Program-made: the position numbers and the translations under genes
The notes under the pieces: generated by a model
Databases searched by the model: none
What the model was told of the DNA's origin: nothing
Seen by the model: only the letters and a program-made list of their open reading frames with translations
Source of the DNA: Crotophaga sulcirostris
Taxonomy: Eukaryota; Chordata; Aves; Cuculiformes; Crotophagidae
Reading direction: 5' to 3'
NCBI GenBank assembly: GCA_013397455.1
Contig: VYZB01000297.1
Location: forward strand, 114,280 to 178,279
DNA: 64,000 nt
Shown: positions 1 through 12,600 of the stretch, one piece after another
How positions within the stretch are numbered: the first letter of the stretch is position 1
Layout: the number at the start of each line of letters is the position of its first letter

Positions 1-570
1 GTTTTTATCACGAAATGTTCTATTTTTGCTTGTGAATTCCGTGTTCCAGCCATCTGCAGAAAATCTTGCCCTGTGATTTTTGGAAAGTCAAGCATGTGAA
101 GTAGTTCATTTGGTTCTCATGTTTGTTTGATGCAGGGTGATTCCTGTTACCTTTGGTATACATGGGAATAATGTATTGTTACATGTGACTTCTAATACTT
201 TCTCAAGATGAATGAAAAGATACCCATTTACAGCTTTACATTGTGCCAAAGGGACAAAGTGAATTAGCAGGCATACTTAAACTAGTTGGGTTCGAAAAAG
301 ATCTCCATTGCTGTGTGAAAAGCTGTGCACACATCATAGTCGTTATCTTACTGCATTCCATGAAAGAAATAAGTTATTAATATTTAATTTCTAATCTTTT
401 GTGATGACTCTCAGGGCAGTGATTCTTTACCAAACCCTTTAAAATAAGAAGTAAGTAAATGAGGTATAGAGTTTGGGACAGGCAAAACAAAGCCAATCAG
501 CTAATTGCATCACTTCTGTGACTTGAGTTTCCATTTCAGTATTACGTATATACTTTCTTTTCTCTCTCAG
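1..570 (+). other. UNC79 intron, 3' part
   Basis: AT-rich intronic sequence leading to the acceptor TCTCTCTCAG at 561-570. I see no exon, recognisable repeat or conserved motif in it. Confidence 0.8.
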
Positions 571-626
571 TGTATCACTGCCAGTTATTGGAATGCCTCA
601 TGAAATATAAGCAAGAAGTATGGAAA
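571..626 (+). CDS. UNC79: UNC79 exon 1 of window
   Basis: Acceptor tctctctcag, donor GTAAGT. The exon is entered with two bases of a codon and encodes [18 protein letters not shown], which lies in the conserved N-terminal UNC-79 region. Confidence 0.95.
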
Positions 627-3600
627 GTAAGTTTATGATCATATATACTTTGTGGAAATGACTCTATGTGAATGGTAATGTAAAACAGATGGCTTGAAAA
701 ATTGAACTGACCATGTGCCAAGTGGTTATAAATGATCTTTATATCCAATCTTCCTTCTCCATTATGGAGGGAAACGTCCTTCTGATTTTTAGTTTACAGA
801 AGCAGCCCTATGTTTTGTAGAACAGAGCTCCATTTCCTAAATACTGTATGGTTATGGCTCTGATTAACAGGAACTGTAATAACCACCAATCTTCTCAGTT
901 CATGTGGGACTGAACTTTTACGAGGACTATTTGTATTTTCTAAGCTTGACTCTGATCTGGATCCAGTTGTTTATCTGTATCACACCTCTTGGCTCCATGG
1001 CTAGACAGAAGCTTCATTTGCTATGTGTTAATGTTCTATATGGGGTGTGGTGGTAGCCATTGGATGCTCCCATCAAACTCAGAAGGCAATTGTGAACATG
1101 TTGAAGTTAATAAATCTACTTGTAAGAGCATACAATGGATGTTTGATAGGACATATGTATATTTTATGTGTTCACTTACCTTTGAACACAGGTAATATGT
1201 ATTTAGTTGTGTTTTGTTACCTGGCAAAATAAACATTTTGTACATGCCTTTCCTTAGGATTTGCTGTATGTGATAGCCTATGGACCATCTCAAGTTAAAC
1301 CTCCAGCAGTACAAATGTTATTTCACTACTGGCCAAATTTAAAACCCCCTGGGGCAATCAGTGAGTACAGAGGACTGCAATACACAGGTCAGTGCAGCTG
1401 GTTTTGTATAAGCCAAAATAAATATAAAGGAAATAATTGGAAGTGTGTCGATGTCACATATTTACAGTTCTATGTTGTGTTCTGAATTCTTTTGTTTAAT
1501 AAGTTGATACTTCCATAAGTATATACAGTATCCATTTCTCTCTATTTTTCAAAAAATGTTATGAAAAATAAAGACTCTGATGATGGCTAGTAAATATGTT
1601 GTGTTACTCCCAATACTAACTAAACCAGAAGGAGAGAAGTAGTGAATAGTGTGTGCCAAATGGTCTATGAAACAGCCTTCTTAGCCTCACAAGGATTCTG
1701 GCTTATGTTCCATTCAATTAATGTTTTGGTTGCTTTTGTTGTGCCAGCTGCTATCACTGCTGCTGTCGCTAAGACTCCTTATCTGGCTGTCACTGTCAAA
1801 AAAAGTCACGTAATGTCAGGTGAGGTCAGGATAATGGATAAGCTCTCAAGGTTCACTATAGGGTGAAAACGAGAGACAAAGTCAGCAGTGCAGCAGGAGC
1901 TGAGTAGGCGGATGGTACAAAGTCCTCTGACTTTGTCCCAGACTTCTTGATGATACTGATGGAATTGTGCTTCTACAGTGGGGGCCATCCAGCAGCAATT
2001 CATGACTTGCTTTTCCTGCTTACCTGTCTCGAGTGAATTTTGGATATGTTTTGCTCACTTTTAAAATTTCTGGACCACAATGCGATGTTTTAAATAATAA
2101 GAATGAAGGATTGGAAGAGACCTTTCAAGAACCCCTAGACTAGCTTAAGTACAGCCTGAATGTTCCTGAGATGCGTTTATCTGATCTGTTCTAAAGCTTT
2201 CCCTTGGAGGTTGATTATCTTGACTTTTTTAAAAAAATAATCTTTCTTGTACTGCTCTGCATCACTTCTTTCATGCAAGCAGGTCTGTAAACTAAGCATG
2301 ATACTCCATCTGAACTGTTACTAGCATTGGGTAGCCTGGAATCATTTTCCTATATATAAATTTTCTGTTAATGTATCTTAGAATGGATGAGTATTATCTG
2401 CAGTTGCATGGCATTTTGACCTGGGGGCATCCCATATTGCATCCAAGTGATGCCACTTGAACTTACTTTTGTTGATACTTCTTGTCATTACAAAGCCAAG
2501 GCTACTTCTGTGGCTGGACTATTTTTACCTTATCATAGCTCTGTTTTCATTTTGCCTAGGAATGTTACTGAATTTACTCAGTTACTCCTACCATCCTGCT
2601 CTTGGACTGGTAGGATAATTAATTCATTCATGGTGTTGATGAGATCAGGAAGGGTCTACGACAGGGATGTCTGCATTTTTTTAAATTTCTTTGCTGAGTT
2701 CATGGTTAATTCCATAATTATATCCCAAACAGGTCAGTAGGCATGTGTATTCTAGGCTGTTTATTGTCATATTTGTGTACTACTTAGTACAAGAAGATCT
2801 TCTCAACTGATACAGCTAGACACAAAGAATATAAATATATTTTCTGCTTTTATTAATCAGCTGTATGTTTGATTTTGCAGCCTGGAATCCTATTCATTGC
2901 CAGCACATTGAATGCCATAATGCAATTAACAAACCAGCTGTGAAGGTACTGCTATTTCTTCAGGGGTCAAAGCCAGCTATCCTGGGGGATTACAGAGCAC
3001 ATTATAAAACTCTGAGCTGGCTCCTGGCTAATCCATATAAATATTTTCATGAACAGATAGGAGTGTAAATATGTGCATAAATATTACTGTATATACAGGA
3101 AACATTGTCAATTACATAGGTAGATGTTTACCTTGGTGTCATGATTGAGATTATACAATGCACCTACTCTGATTGTGATCCTTTGCTTTGAACATGTCCT
3201 AAAGCAAATGGCAACAAAGCTGTGTTTACCTCCCTCAAAGAGAGCTGTAGAAGAGATAAGTGTTAACTAACTTCCCTATTTGCATGCAGGGTAACAAAAA
3301 GTGAAATCGCTTGACCAGAATCACAGTGCAATTTGATTGCAGAGGCAAGAACCACATCCCAAGGCCAGAGCATACTACAGTTAGGGGTCTAATTAATTAG
3401 ACTTGTTCTGAGTGAACTTCAATGAACAGATGTGTTAATTCTTTTCCTTCTCTGTGTTTCAGATGTGCATTGACCCATCCTTGTCTGTGGCTTTGGGTGA
3501 TAAGCCACCTCCCCTATATCTTTGTGAAGAATGCAGCCAGAGAATTGCAGGGTAGGTAAACCAAGAGCTGGAAAATGATCAGGTGTAGTCAGACTCCAGA

Positions 3601-6600
3601 GTTCAGAACTCTAAAGTTATGCTTTATTTCAGTATAATTAGCATATAATTTGTATAGATAACTCTGTTGAAATATATGGAACACACTGACACTATGAATA
3701 GGGATTAGTCTTGCCCCACATGATCAGCATTTGCATCTAGCTTGAACAGTAGCGAGTTTTAATGTTAAAATCTCTGAATAGATACTGTGGGATGTGTTGA
3801 CTTTGATAGGGGAACCTTGTTAATGGACAAGCTTTTGCTTATGAAACATTTTCTCCTCATCCTCCAGTTGTTAAAAGCAGGACATTAGAGTGAAAGGTTT
3901 TTCACTGAGACTTCATTACTTTTCTGTAACAAGTATTTCAGATCATTCTCTGTGAAGCAGCAGAGTAAAGAATTGAAATTGATCCAGGCTTGTCCCAGTA
4001 CCTGGAAGGAATATAGCCTGAGATGAACTAACCTCATTTAATCTTTTCATTATTATTATTATTTTTATTGTGTGGGTTTTTTTAAGTTACTCATTTGGTT
4101 TGAATTACTTTACAAGATCCAGTAATAATTTATGGGCAGTTCCAATCATTAGCTCAAATGAGGAAGATTACAGGTAGTTGAAAAGCTACGTGGTTTTTTT
4201 GTCCCTAGTTTAATACACCTTTATATCACACCAGCTGTAGGAAAAGCAACTACATCTTGCCTTAGGTTTTAAGTCATTATTGATTTAATCCTGTAGGAAA
4301 AAGTAATTGAATCTGGTAGAAACATAGCTTCCAAGGAGACTCGCAAAAATTGGTACTAGTACAATCTTTTCCTATGTTTGTCTGTTATTCTCCACTATCT
4401 TTTCTTAGCCCTCAGACTTTCAGAGCATACAGTATTTTAATTTGATACATTTATGCCTTAAAAGGAATTTGTTGAAAGCCATGAACATGGTAGATCAACA
4501 TCAGCAAAGTAGTAATTTGCAGTAAGATAGGCACAACAAAGAGAGGTGATGTAAAGCAGCCTGCAATTTATAAAACTACATTGGTGAAAAAGCAGCTTTA
4601 GAATAATGTCAGTCCTACCACATTAATTTAGTTAGATTTCCTCTGTGGAAAAATAAATGCATATATAAAAAAATGGAAAGCTAATTAGATATACAATTTT
4701 TATAGGGATCACAGTGAATGGTTGATTGATGTTCTTCTACCACAAGGTAAGAGGTATTTTAAGGGTAGGTACAAAATAATTGTAATTGTAAAACACTGTG
4801 CTTACTGATATTTCTGCATACTGTATTGCTTGGAATGATTCTATTCTGAAGGAATTTTTTTTAGAATTTTCAAGTAACTTGTACATAATACTACTTCATG
4901 TATTTAAAATACTATGAAAAATTTACTAATCCTCTACCTGAAATAGAGTGCAACTCTTTATGTATAAGGAAAGAAAGACAATGGAAAACACTTTCAAATC
5001 TTGAACGTTCCACAATTAGGGCCAAGTTTTTTAAAATTGTTTGTGTCCCACACCAGTGTCCAAAAAAGAGGGTTATTTCTTGTAACCAGGGTCTGATTTG
5101 AATGCTCGTAAAACTTCTGAAAATCTCTTCTGTGAACAGAAGGCTGTACAGGGTATCAGAAAAGGACATAAAATATTTTTCAGTGATCCAATCATTGTCC
5201 TTCAGCCAGCGAGGGAGCCTAATATTCTACTATTTACCAGAATACAGACAAAACTTGTTGACAGAATAATCAGAATTTTGTGTGTTTACAAGGGCAGTCA
5301 CATATTCTCTAAAGTAACCCTTTCAAGGACAGAATAAAGACGCTCACTCTCTCTGTTCTACAATCTGAGGATTCTGAGGCAGTGGAGTTTTTTTAGCTGT
5401 CTCCTCCTAGTTGAAATCTACCCAGATTAAGAATATTTTGTTTACTTGAGAGAGGTACTTATTTTTACTCAGTCGCCAATATTTACTGAATCAGATGTTG
5501 CCAGGGCAACAGACTGAATAGCTACTGCTTACAGGTGGAATCTGCAGACATTTTGCTGTTGGGTGTGGAGTCACCAACCCTGGAGGTGTTTAAGAGGAGA
5601 TTGGATGAGACACTCAGTGCCAGGGTTTAGATGATGGGCTGGTGTTAGTGTTGGGTTATAGGTTGGACTCGATGATCTCAGAGGTCCTTTCCAACCTTGT
5701 AATACTGTGATACTGTGTGATGGGGTGCAGAACACATCACACGATGCACCAAGGCTCTTTATTTAAGTGCCAGAACAGCCCACAGACCTAAGTATACAGT
5801 GCCCCACCTCATGCAGTCCAACAGGCATAGAGGTTTCAATAAAATCTGGAAACAGAAATTTAGCCTCAGAGACTTCCTTGCAGCAAGTCCATTTTCCCCT
5901 GGCTGCCATAGTAAATCAGAAGGATCGTCATTCTGTGTTGATGTTTTGTATGCCTTCCCCTTACAGCTGAAATTTCTGCTATATGTCAGAAGAAGGTAAG
6001 ATTCAGTCATTGGTGTGATGGGGCATGATTTGATGTTGTGTGTAACGTCATTCCATTACTATGTGGTGTGTTCTTTTTTTGTATCATTCCAAATTTTCAC
6101 AGTTTGTCCATGAATGCATTTGTTGGTGGATGTGAATGATTCAACAGCAAGATTTCTTTTTGTTAAAACTGCTGGTGTTTGATTTGTGTAGTAGGGTTTT
6201 TTGAAGTGGCAATTAGTAAAGCAATCCAATTATGCAGTTGAGCTCAATTTTTTTTCTATAACTCTGCTATGAAGAGGATAGAGCAAGAGATTAATTTTAA
6301 AGCTAAGTGGTTTATATCTTCACATCTCCTTGAAGTGGTGGGTTAAAAATCCTACTGTAAACTGTATTTTTAAAAATATATGGACTGAAATTCTTCAGTG
6401 CTTGGTTCTAAAGATTGTTGACAAAAAGAATCTGTTTACAATACATAGCAGCTAGCATGTTTTAATAACATTTAAATAACAGTGTATAACATATTCTAGA
6501 TCTTATGGGGTAAAGAAAACTTTTAAATTGAATCACATGGCAAAAATAAAGGTAGAGCACATTTGGGGGAGGCTTGGGTATGGTATACCTACGATAAGGT

Positions 6601-9600
6601 AGTTTCCTACATAACATAAACTGATGTGGCACTGTTGATTACACCCCTAGGGATCTGCCTGTTGCTCCATGTAACTTAAAAGGACATTCTGGAGTATGAG
6701 CAGGGGTTAAGAGAACTACTAGAAATTTTAGAGATGGCTCCAAGCCAGAAAGTTGAGGTTGATGACTTCAATTTTGGTTTGGCCTACTCAAAAAGAAGAG
6801 CAGCCATGACATTTAAGTCCAGGCCAAGCATTTAGGCCTGAGCTCATCTTCTGGAAGTTCAGTGACGCTTGGCATCTGGAGTTGGCACACAAGTTGTGCT
6901 TATAGTGATTTTGGAAATGGCCAACACTGTTGCAGTTCCACCTCCTGCTACTTGTGGCCTAATAAAATCTTTTCTCCTTTTCCAGAACTGTAGTTCCCAC
7001 GTCAGAAGAGCTGTTGTTACATGCTTCTCAGCAGGCTGCTGTGGGCGCCATGGCAACAGGCCGGTTCGCTACTGCAAAAGGTGCCATTCCAATCATCACA
7101 GCAGTGAGGTTGGGGCAGCTGCAGAAACCCATCTTTATCAGACCTCCCCGCCTCCTATCAATACGCGGGAGTGTGGGGCTGAGGAGCTCGTGTGTACTGT
7201 GGAAGCTGTCATCAGGTAACCTGACAGTTTATAAGGCATCAAAGTGTAGAGCTTGATCAGGCTTTCATGTAAATATTGACTGCAGGTTTCGTGCAAATTG
7301 GTTTTAATTTCACCAAGATAAGTTCAGAGCAGGGGTGCTGAACTCCTGTTGCCTTCGCAGAGTATCAGTCAGCTGTGAGTGTTGTCCTCATGGAAGAAGT
7401 CAGCCTTGAGTCTTAGAATTTGATGTTGTTTCATTACTGTACTGAGGAAAATGATACCTTAACTTCTAGTTATTCTTGATGGAATGCCTGTATCCAGTGC
7501 AGGAAAGCTGCATTCACTGACCACAAGCCTGTTTTATAGCTTGCTGAAGGAAGCTGAGTTTCATGCTGAGCAGAGGGAGCATGAACTAAACCGCAGGAGG
7601 CAGATGGGCCTCTCCTCTTCCCATCACTCCCTGGACAACACAGACTTTGATAATAAAGATGATGACAAGCATGACCAACGCCTCCTAAGCCAGTTTGGAA
7701 TCTGGTTTTTGGTAAGAAATTCTTTCTCTCTCACTCTTCTTGCTTCCCTATCCTTTTTTTTCTGAAGTCTCAATTTTATCTTCCCCCCCTTACTTCTTGA
7801 CTTTAGTTGATAATTTTCTGATTTGTAAGCAAAAAGGAGTTCTGTGAACTGGTCTCTGAACTGAGGTACAGACTTGGTTTCAGATTTGGGATGGTTTTAC
7901 AGTGCGGACATTTTTTCAGAAAGAAGGAGTTAGGAGAAGGGGAAAATAATACTAATTATTCTGTGAGAATTTTTGAGGACTTAAAACTCATATTCCCTCC
8001 CCAAATGAGGACAACAAATAAAAGTTGGAATCTTTTTGCGAAGGAAAGATCACTTAGCATAATTAACTAGACATCTTCCTTCAGACATTTTGAAACTCTT
8101 CATTTGGTTTGTCTTTTTATCTTTACATTTTATATATATATGTGCATGTGTATCATATATTTTGCCAGACATTACATTACCTTTTGCAATCAAAAGTAAT
8201 TTTAATGTTCAAACCAAAATGTTTCAGTTTGTCAAAGCATTCCGTACTGATATTTTTAGTGTTTAAGAAACAAAAAAATAATTGCTTGGTTTTTTTCCCT
8301 TGTATTGTTATTTTCTAGTTTGGAAGTGTTTTGTCAATTGTCCTCTTGATCAGCCTATTTGTCTTCTGTCTAGTCTGCATCCTCGTATCTCTAAGAATAT
8401 GCAAAATATATTAGAAAAATAATTTGCCACTTTTAATTCTAGAAATGACACTTGATTTGTGTTTCTGTCTTCCAGGTGAGTCTTTGCACTCCCAGTGAGA
8501 ATACACCCACAGAGAGTTTAGCAAGACTGGTTAGCATGGTATTTCAGTGGTTTCACTCTACAGCTTACATGATGGATGATGAAGTTGGTAGCCTGGTTGA
8601 AAAGCTCAAACCCCAGTTTGTTACTAAGTGGTTGAAGACTGTTTGTGATGTCCGGTTTGATGTCATGGTTATGTGCCTGCTTCCTAAACCAATGGAGTTT
8701 GCCAGGGTAAGAATAATTTATCTGAAGATGAAAGTCTTAAGTGAAAAGACTGTTTCTCCCCCAGCTATGTCAAAGCAAAAGAAAGCTCAGTGGTTGAGAG
8801 AGCAGTTGAAGTTAAGGAATTTTTTCACTTAGCATATTTTAGTTTTACTGTGTTAGAGAGCAGGCATTATTTACAGTAATATGAAGACAGGTTGGAAGAA
8901 TTTTATACATATTGAAAGTTACTGTACATTTTTGGTAGCTGCACGTTTCCATTGTGCTACTGAAGCACCCAAGATTTTCTTTAGTAACAGGTATCATTTG
9001 CCTGGTCCCAGATATAAGCCTGTCCTAAGAGACTGACAATTTGCCGGATTTGCAAGGGTTCAACAGAACATGAAGACAAACAGCCATGAAATTAGCTGTG
9101 ATGAATGGAGGAAAAATTGTTTGTTGGCTGAGATTAGCCGTAGTTGCTGCCAAAACAGCAGGCATCTCTAGAGCCATTAGTCAGGAACAACGGATGTGAG
9201 CTGAGGTCAGTTAGAATAATAAATCTCTGTTGGTCAGTTACTTATTTACTTAGAAGTACACTTTTTGGCTTCCATCTCTTAGAACCTTCCCTCAAAAAAA
9301 CCAAAACAAACAACCATAGAAGAACACCTGGTACAGACCAGATTTTTCAAAATAAAGACCCAAGCACTGTAACAAGTTGCCCAGAGCAAATAATTGAAGG
9401 TGCAGGTTTGACCAAACAAATCTATGCCTTGTTGAGAACTGTTGACAACGAGAGGTTACTCTACATCATGGCCTGGAAATGAGAGAGCTTCATCTAAATC
9501 TTGGACGGTGCTTTTGTGTACTGTGGGTCAAATGAGAGGGGTAAAAAACAATGCAGTCCCCATGGCTGAATGCTTATGAAAACCCCCTACAATTTCTTGG

Positions 9601-12600
9601 CTGCAGCACACTGAGCAGATTTATGGTGCTGGACTAGAAGTATCGTTCCTGAGTATGATTCTTGGAAATACCCACAGGTTGGTGGATACTGGGACAAATC
9701 GTGTAGTGCTGTGACCCAATTAAAAGAAGGGCTGAATCGAATCCTTTGTTTGATTCCATACAATGTGATAAACCAGCCAGTGTGGGAATGTATCATGCCA
9801 GAGTGGCTGGAAGCTATAAGGACAGAAGTGCCTGATAATCAACTGAAAGAGTTCCGGGAAGTGTTGAGGTATGTAGACGTATCTAGGAACTGTTCTGTTG
9901 TTGTGTGTGTTGATTGTTGAGGGTTCTAGCACAATAAGATGGTGACAACAAGTAAAAATGCCTGTGTCCAATAGACAGCAGTGAGTGGATGCTTCTGAAT
10001 TTTTTTGTCTTACATTTAGACTAAAGCACTTAAGCTTTGGGGAAGTTTCCTTTTATTGATCCTGATATCCTCAAATCTGTGTCAAGAGCCAACTACGTGG
10101 GTGCTTCTTTGCTATGAGCAAGGCACATTTTCAGTGGCTTCCTGCAGCATGATGGGAGAAGCATCTTTGCTTCCAGGTCAGCTGCTGCTGAGAAATGGTG
10201 AAGATTACTAGAGCTGGCACTGAAGGAGCAATGATTTGTATTGATTTAGCTCATATCTTCTTGTCTTGAGCAAATAAAACACCAGAATAAGAATAATGGC
10301 TGTCTGAGTCATCTCATGTCTGGTGTATGCCTGTGACCTTGAAACTTCCCATTGCCCTTTAACTGATGAAAATCCTCTGAAATTGCCCCTATGTTTATAT
10401 TTGTAGATATTGATGTAAACTCTTTCAGAGTAAGCATGGAATAGTGGAGGAGTGGTGAGATGAGAGATTTTCCAATTTTTACATTGGATGTTGAAAAAGT
10501 TATTGCTGTCAAATGAGTCTGGGCATGATATGAGATGTGATGCATCACTAAATTCAGAGATGACCTTTTAAAGTCAGGACAGGTGGTGTCAGCAACCTAG
10601 CTCATCTCCTGTCAAGGGTGAGGATGCAGGTAAGATTACAGAGTGCTGATAGTCAGATTGCCTTTGTACCAGTTTTCTGCCACATCTCACCCAGTGTATG
10701 CCATGGTTAACTCAGTGGTGCTATATTTTTGGTCTACTTTTCAGCAAAATGTTTGATGTTGAACTTTGCCCTCTCCCTTTCTCCATGGAGGAGATGTTTG
10801 GCTTCATTAGCTGTCGATTCACAGGGTATCCATCCTCTGTTCAAGAGCAAGCATTGCTTTGGCTGCATGTAAGTGTCCTCTCTTGACAAGTCATGCTGAA
10901 ACAGCTTAGGGCTTTTGGAAAAGACAAAAAGGGAGGGGATGGGAAGAAACCACTTCTCCAAGGATCTTTCTACCCTTTTCTTAGCCCCAGTCTATGGATG
11001 GTTGGTGTACAGATCCTGGGAAGCTTTATGTTACTAGCTTATAATGGAAGCCTGGAAATTCCTTTTGTCTTTGAATATCAGTTGTGTTTTTAGGGCCATT
11101 CAGTTGTCTGATTGTTTGCCAGCAGTAGTTTCTAGTCTCCGTAGAATTTGGTCTGTAGATTCCAAAATTAATTCCAGACTCCAGAAGCAGCTGTAGTTGT
11201 TCCCACATATAAAAATCTGGATTAGACTAGCTCTGTGCTCATCAGGCTTTCTGCTGCTCTGACCCTTTTGTGCTATATTTACCTATGAAGCTGGCATTCA
11301 CCCAGTGTTCATATTCAGAAACTATGGAGACAGTTATGTCAGCTGGGGACAGTGAGTTCAAAAGAGTATAACATTTTCCATAGCACCTCATAAATAAATA
11401 AATAGATAAATTGAATTTTAAATAATAATAAATGCAATAAATAGTTATTCATCCAAGTATTGGTAATACTTCTGTTTTACAGAAATGCTCTTGTGGAACA
11501 ACCTCACATCCCTGTGTGTTCATGCATAAAATTGATCTCAAGGCCCACCAAAAGGATGCCAACAAATATTTTAAAAATACCCTTTTATTTGCCAGTCCCC
11601 TTTTACCCTATTTCTAACAGAAATCTAAGCTTGCAACTCACCTCATTGAATCCCCAAATTAAATACATGGAACTTGATGAAATGAGTATCATATGCTGAA
11701 GGTACTCGTAAAGTGGCTGGCATTTTTGATCAGACTGGGAACTCATACTTTTTTTTATTGATTGTCTTTCCTCAGGTGCTGTCTGAACTAGACATTGTTG
11801 TTCCTCTTCAGTTACTAATCAGCATGTTTTCTGATGGAGTTAATTCTGTAAAAGAGTTGGCAAACCAAAGAAAATCGAGAGTCAGTGAACTGGCAGGAAA
11901 TCTTGCAGCTCGGAGGGTAACTTATTTATCCTACCTATTTCTTTTGCTTAGAACAGTTTTCCTTATAGAATGCATGTGAAGAATTAAAAAGTCATATTTT
12001 GGCATGGCAGCATTTGATTAGAAATGCTAGAATTTTTGAGAATGAAAGAAAACTGGGGTGACTTGTTCAGTTAATACCACTCTATCGTATGGTCGGTGTG
12101 AAGATAACGCAGATAGAAAATGCAGAAAAACTGTGCAGTTTTTCCTTATTGAACTAGTTTGTTTGGTGTATGTTTGGAGTGTTCTTGGTATCTTTTCCAA
12201 CTGTTTTCTTTCTCTGCACCTTCTATTAATACCCATCAGCAGCAAGTTACTATGGACACCTGGTCACTCAGAGTGAGTTTTGTATTATGTACAAATTTGA
12301 TGGGCCTAGGTATGTTTTGGGAGGATGACAGAACAAAATTTATTTCTGTTTCCCTGCATTTTTTTCCCATCCAAGAGAATCAAAAATTGTTCTAAAGTTG
12401 TCTGTCAGTGACTTGTGATCTGGAAGAAAACATGTACAAATATGTAGACACTATACAAACTAGAACTGGTGTAATTTTCCTGTAGCCTTGGACATGATCA
12501 AAGTCATTTGGACATGATGATTCTTTATGTTTTCAGGTAAGCGTTGCTTCTGACCCTGGGCGTAGAGTTCAGCACAACATGCTGAGTCCTTTCCCAAGCC

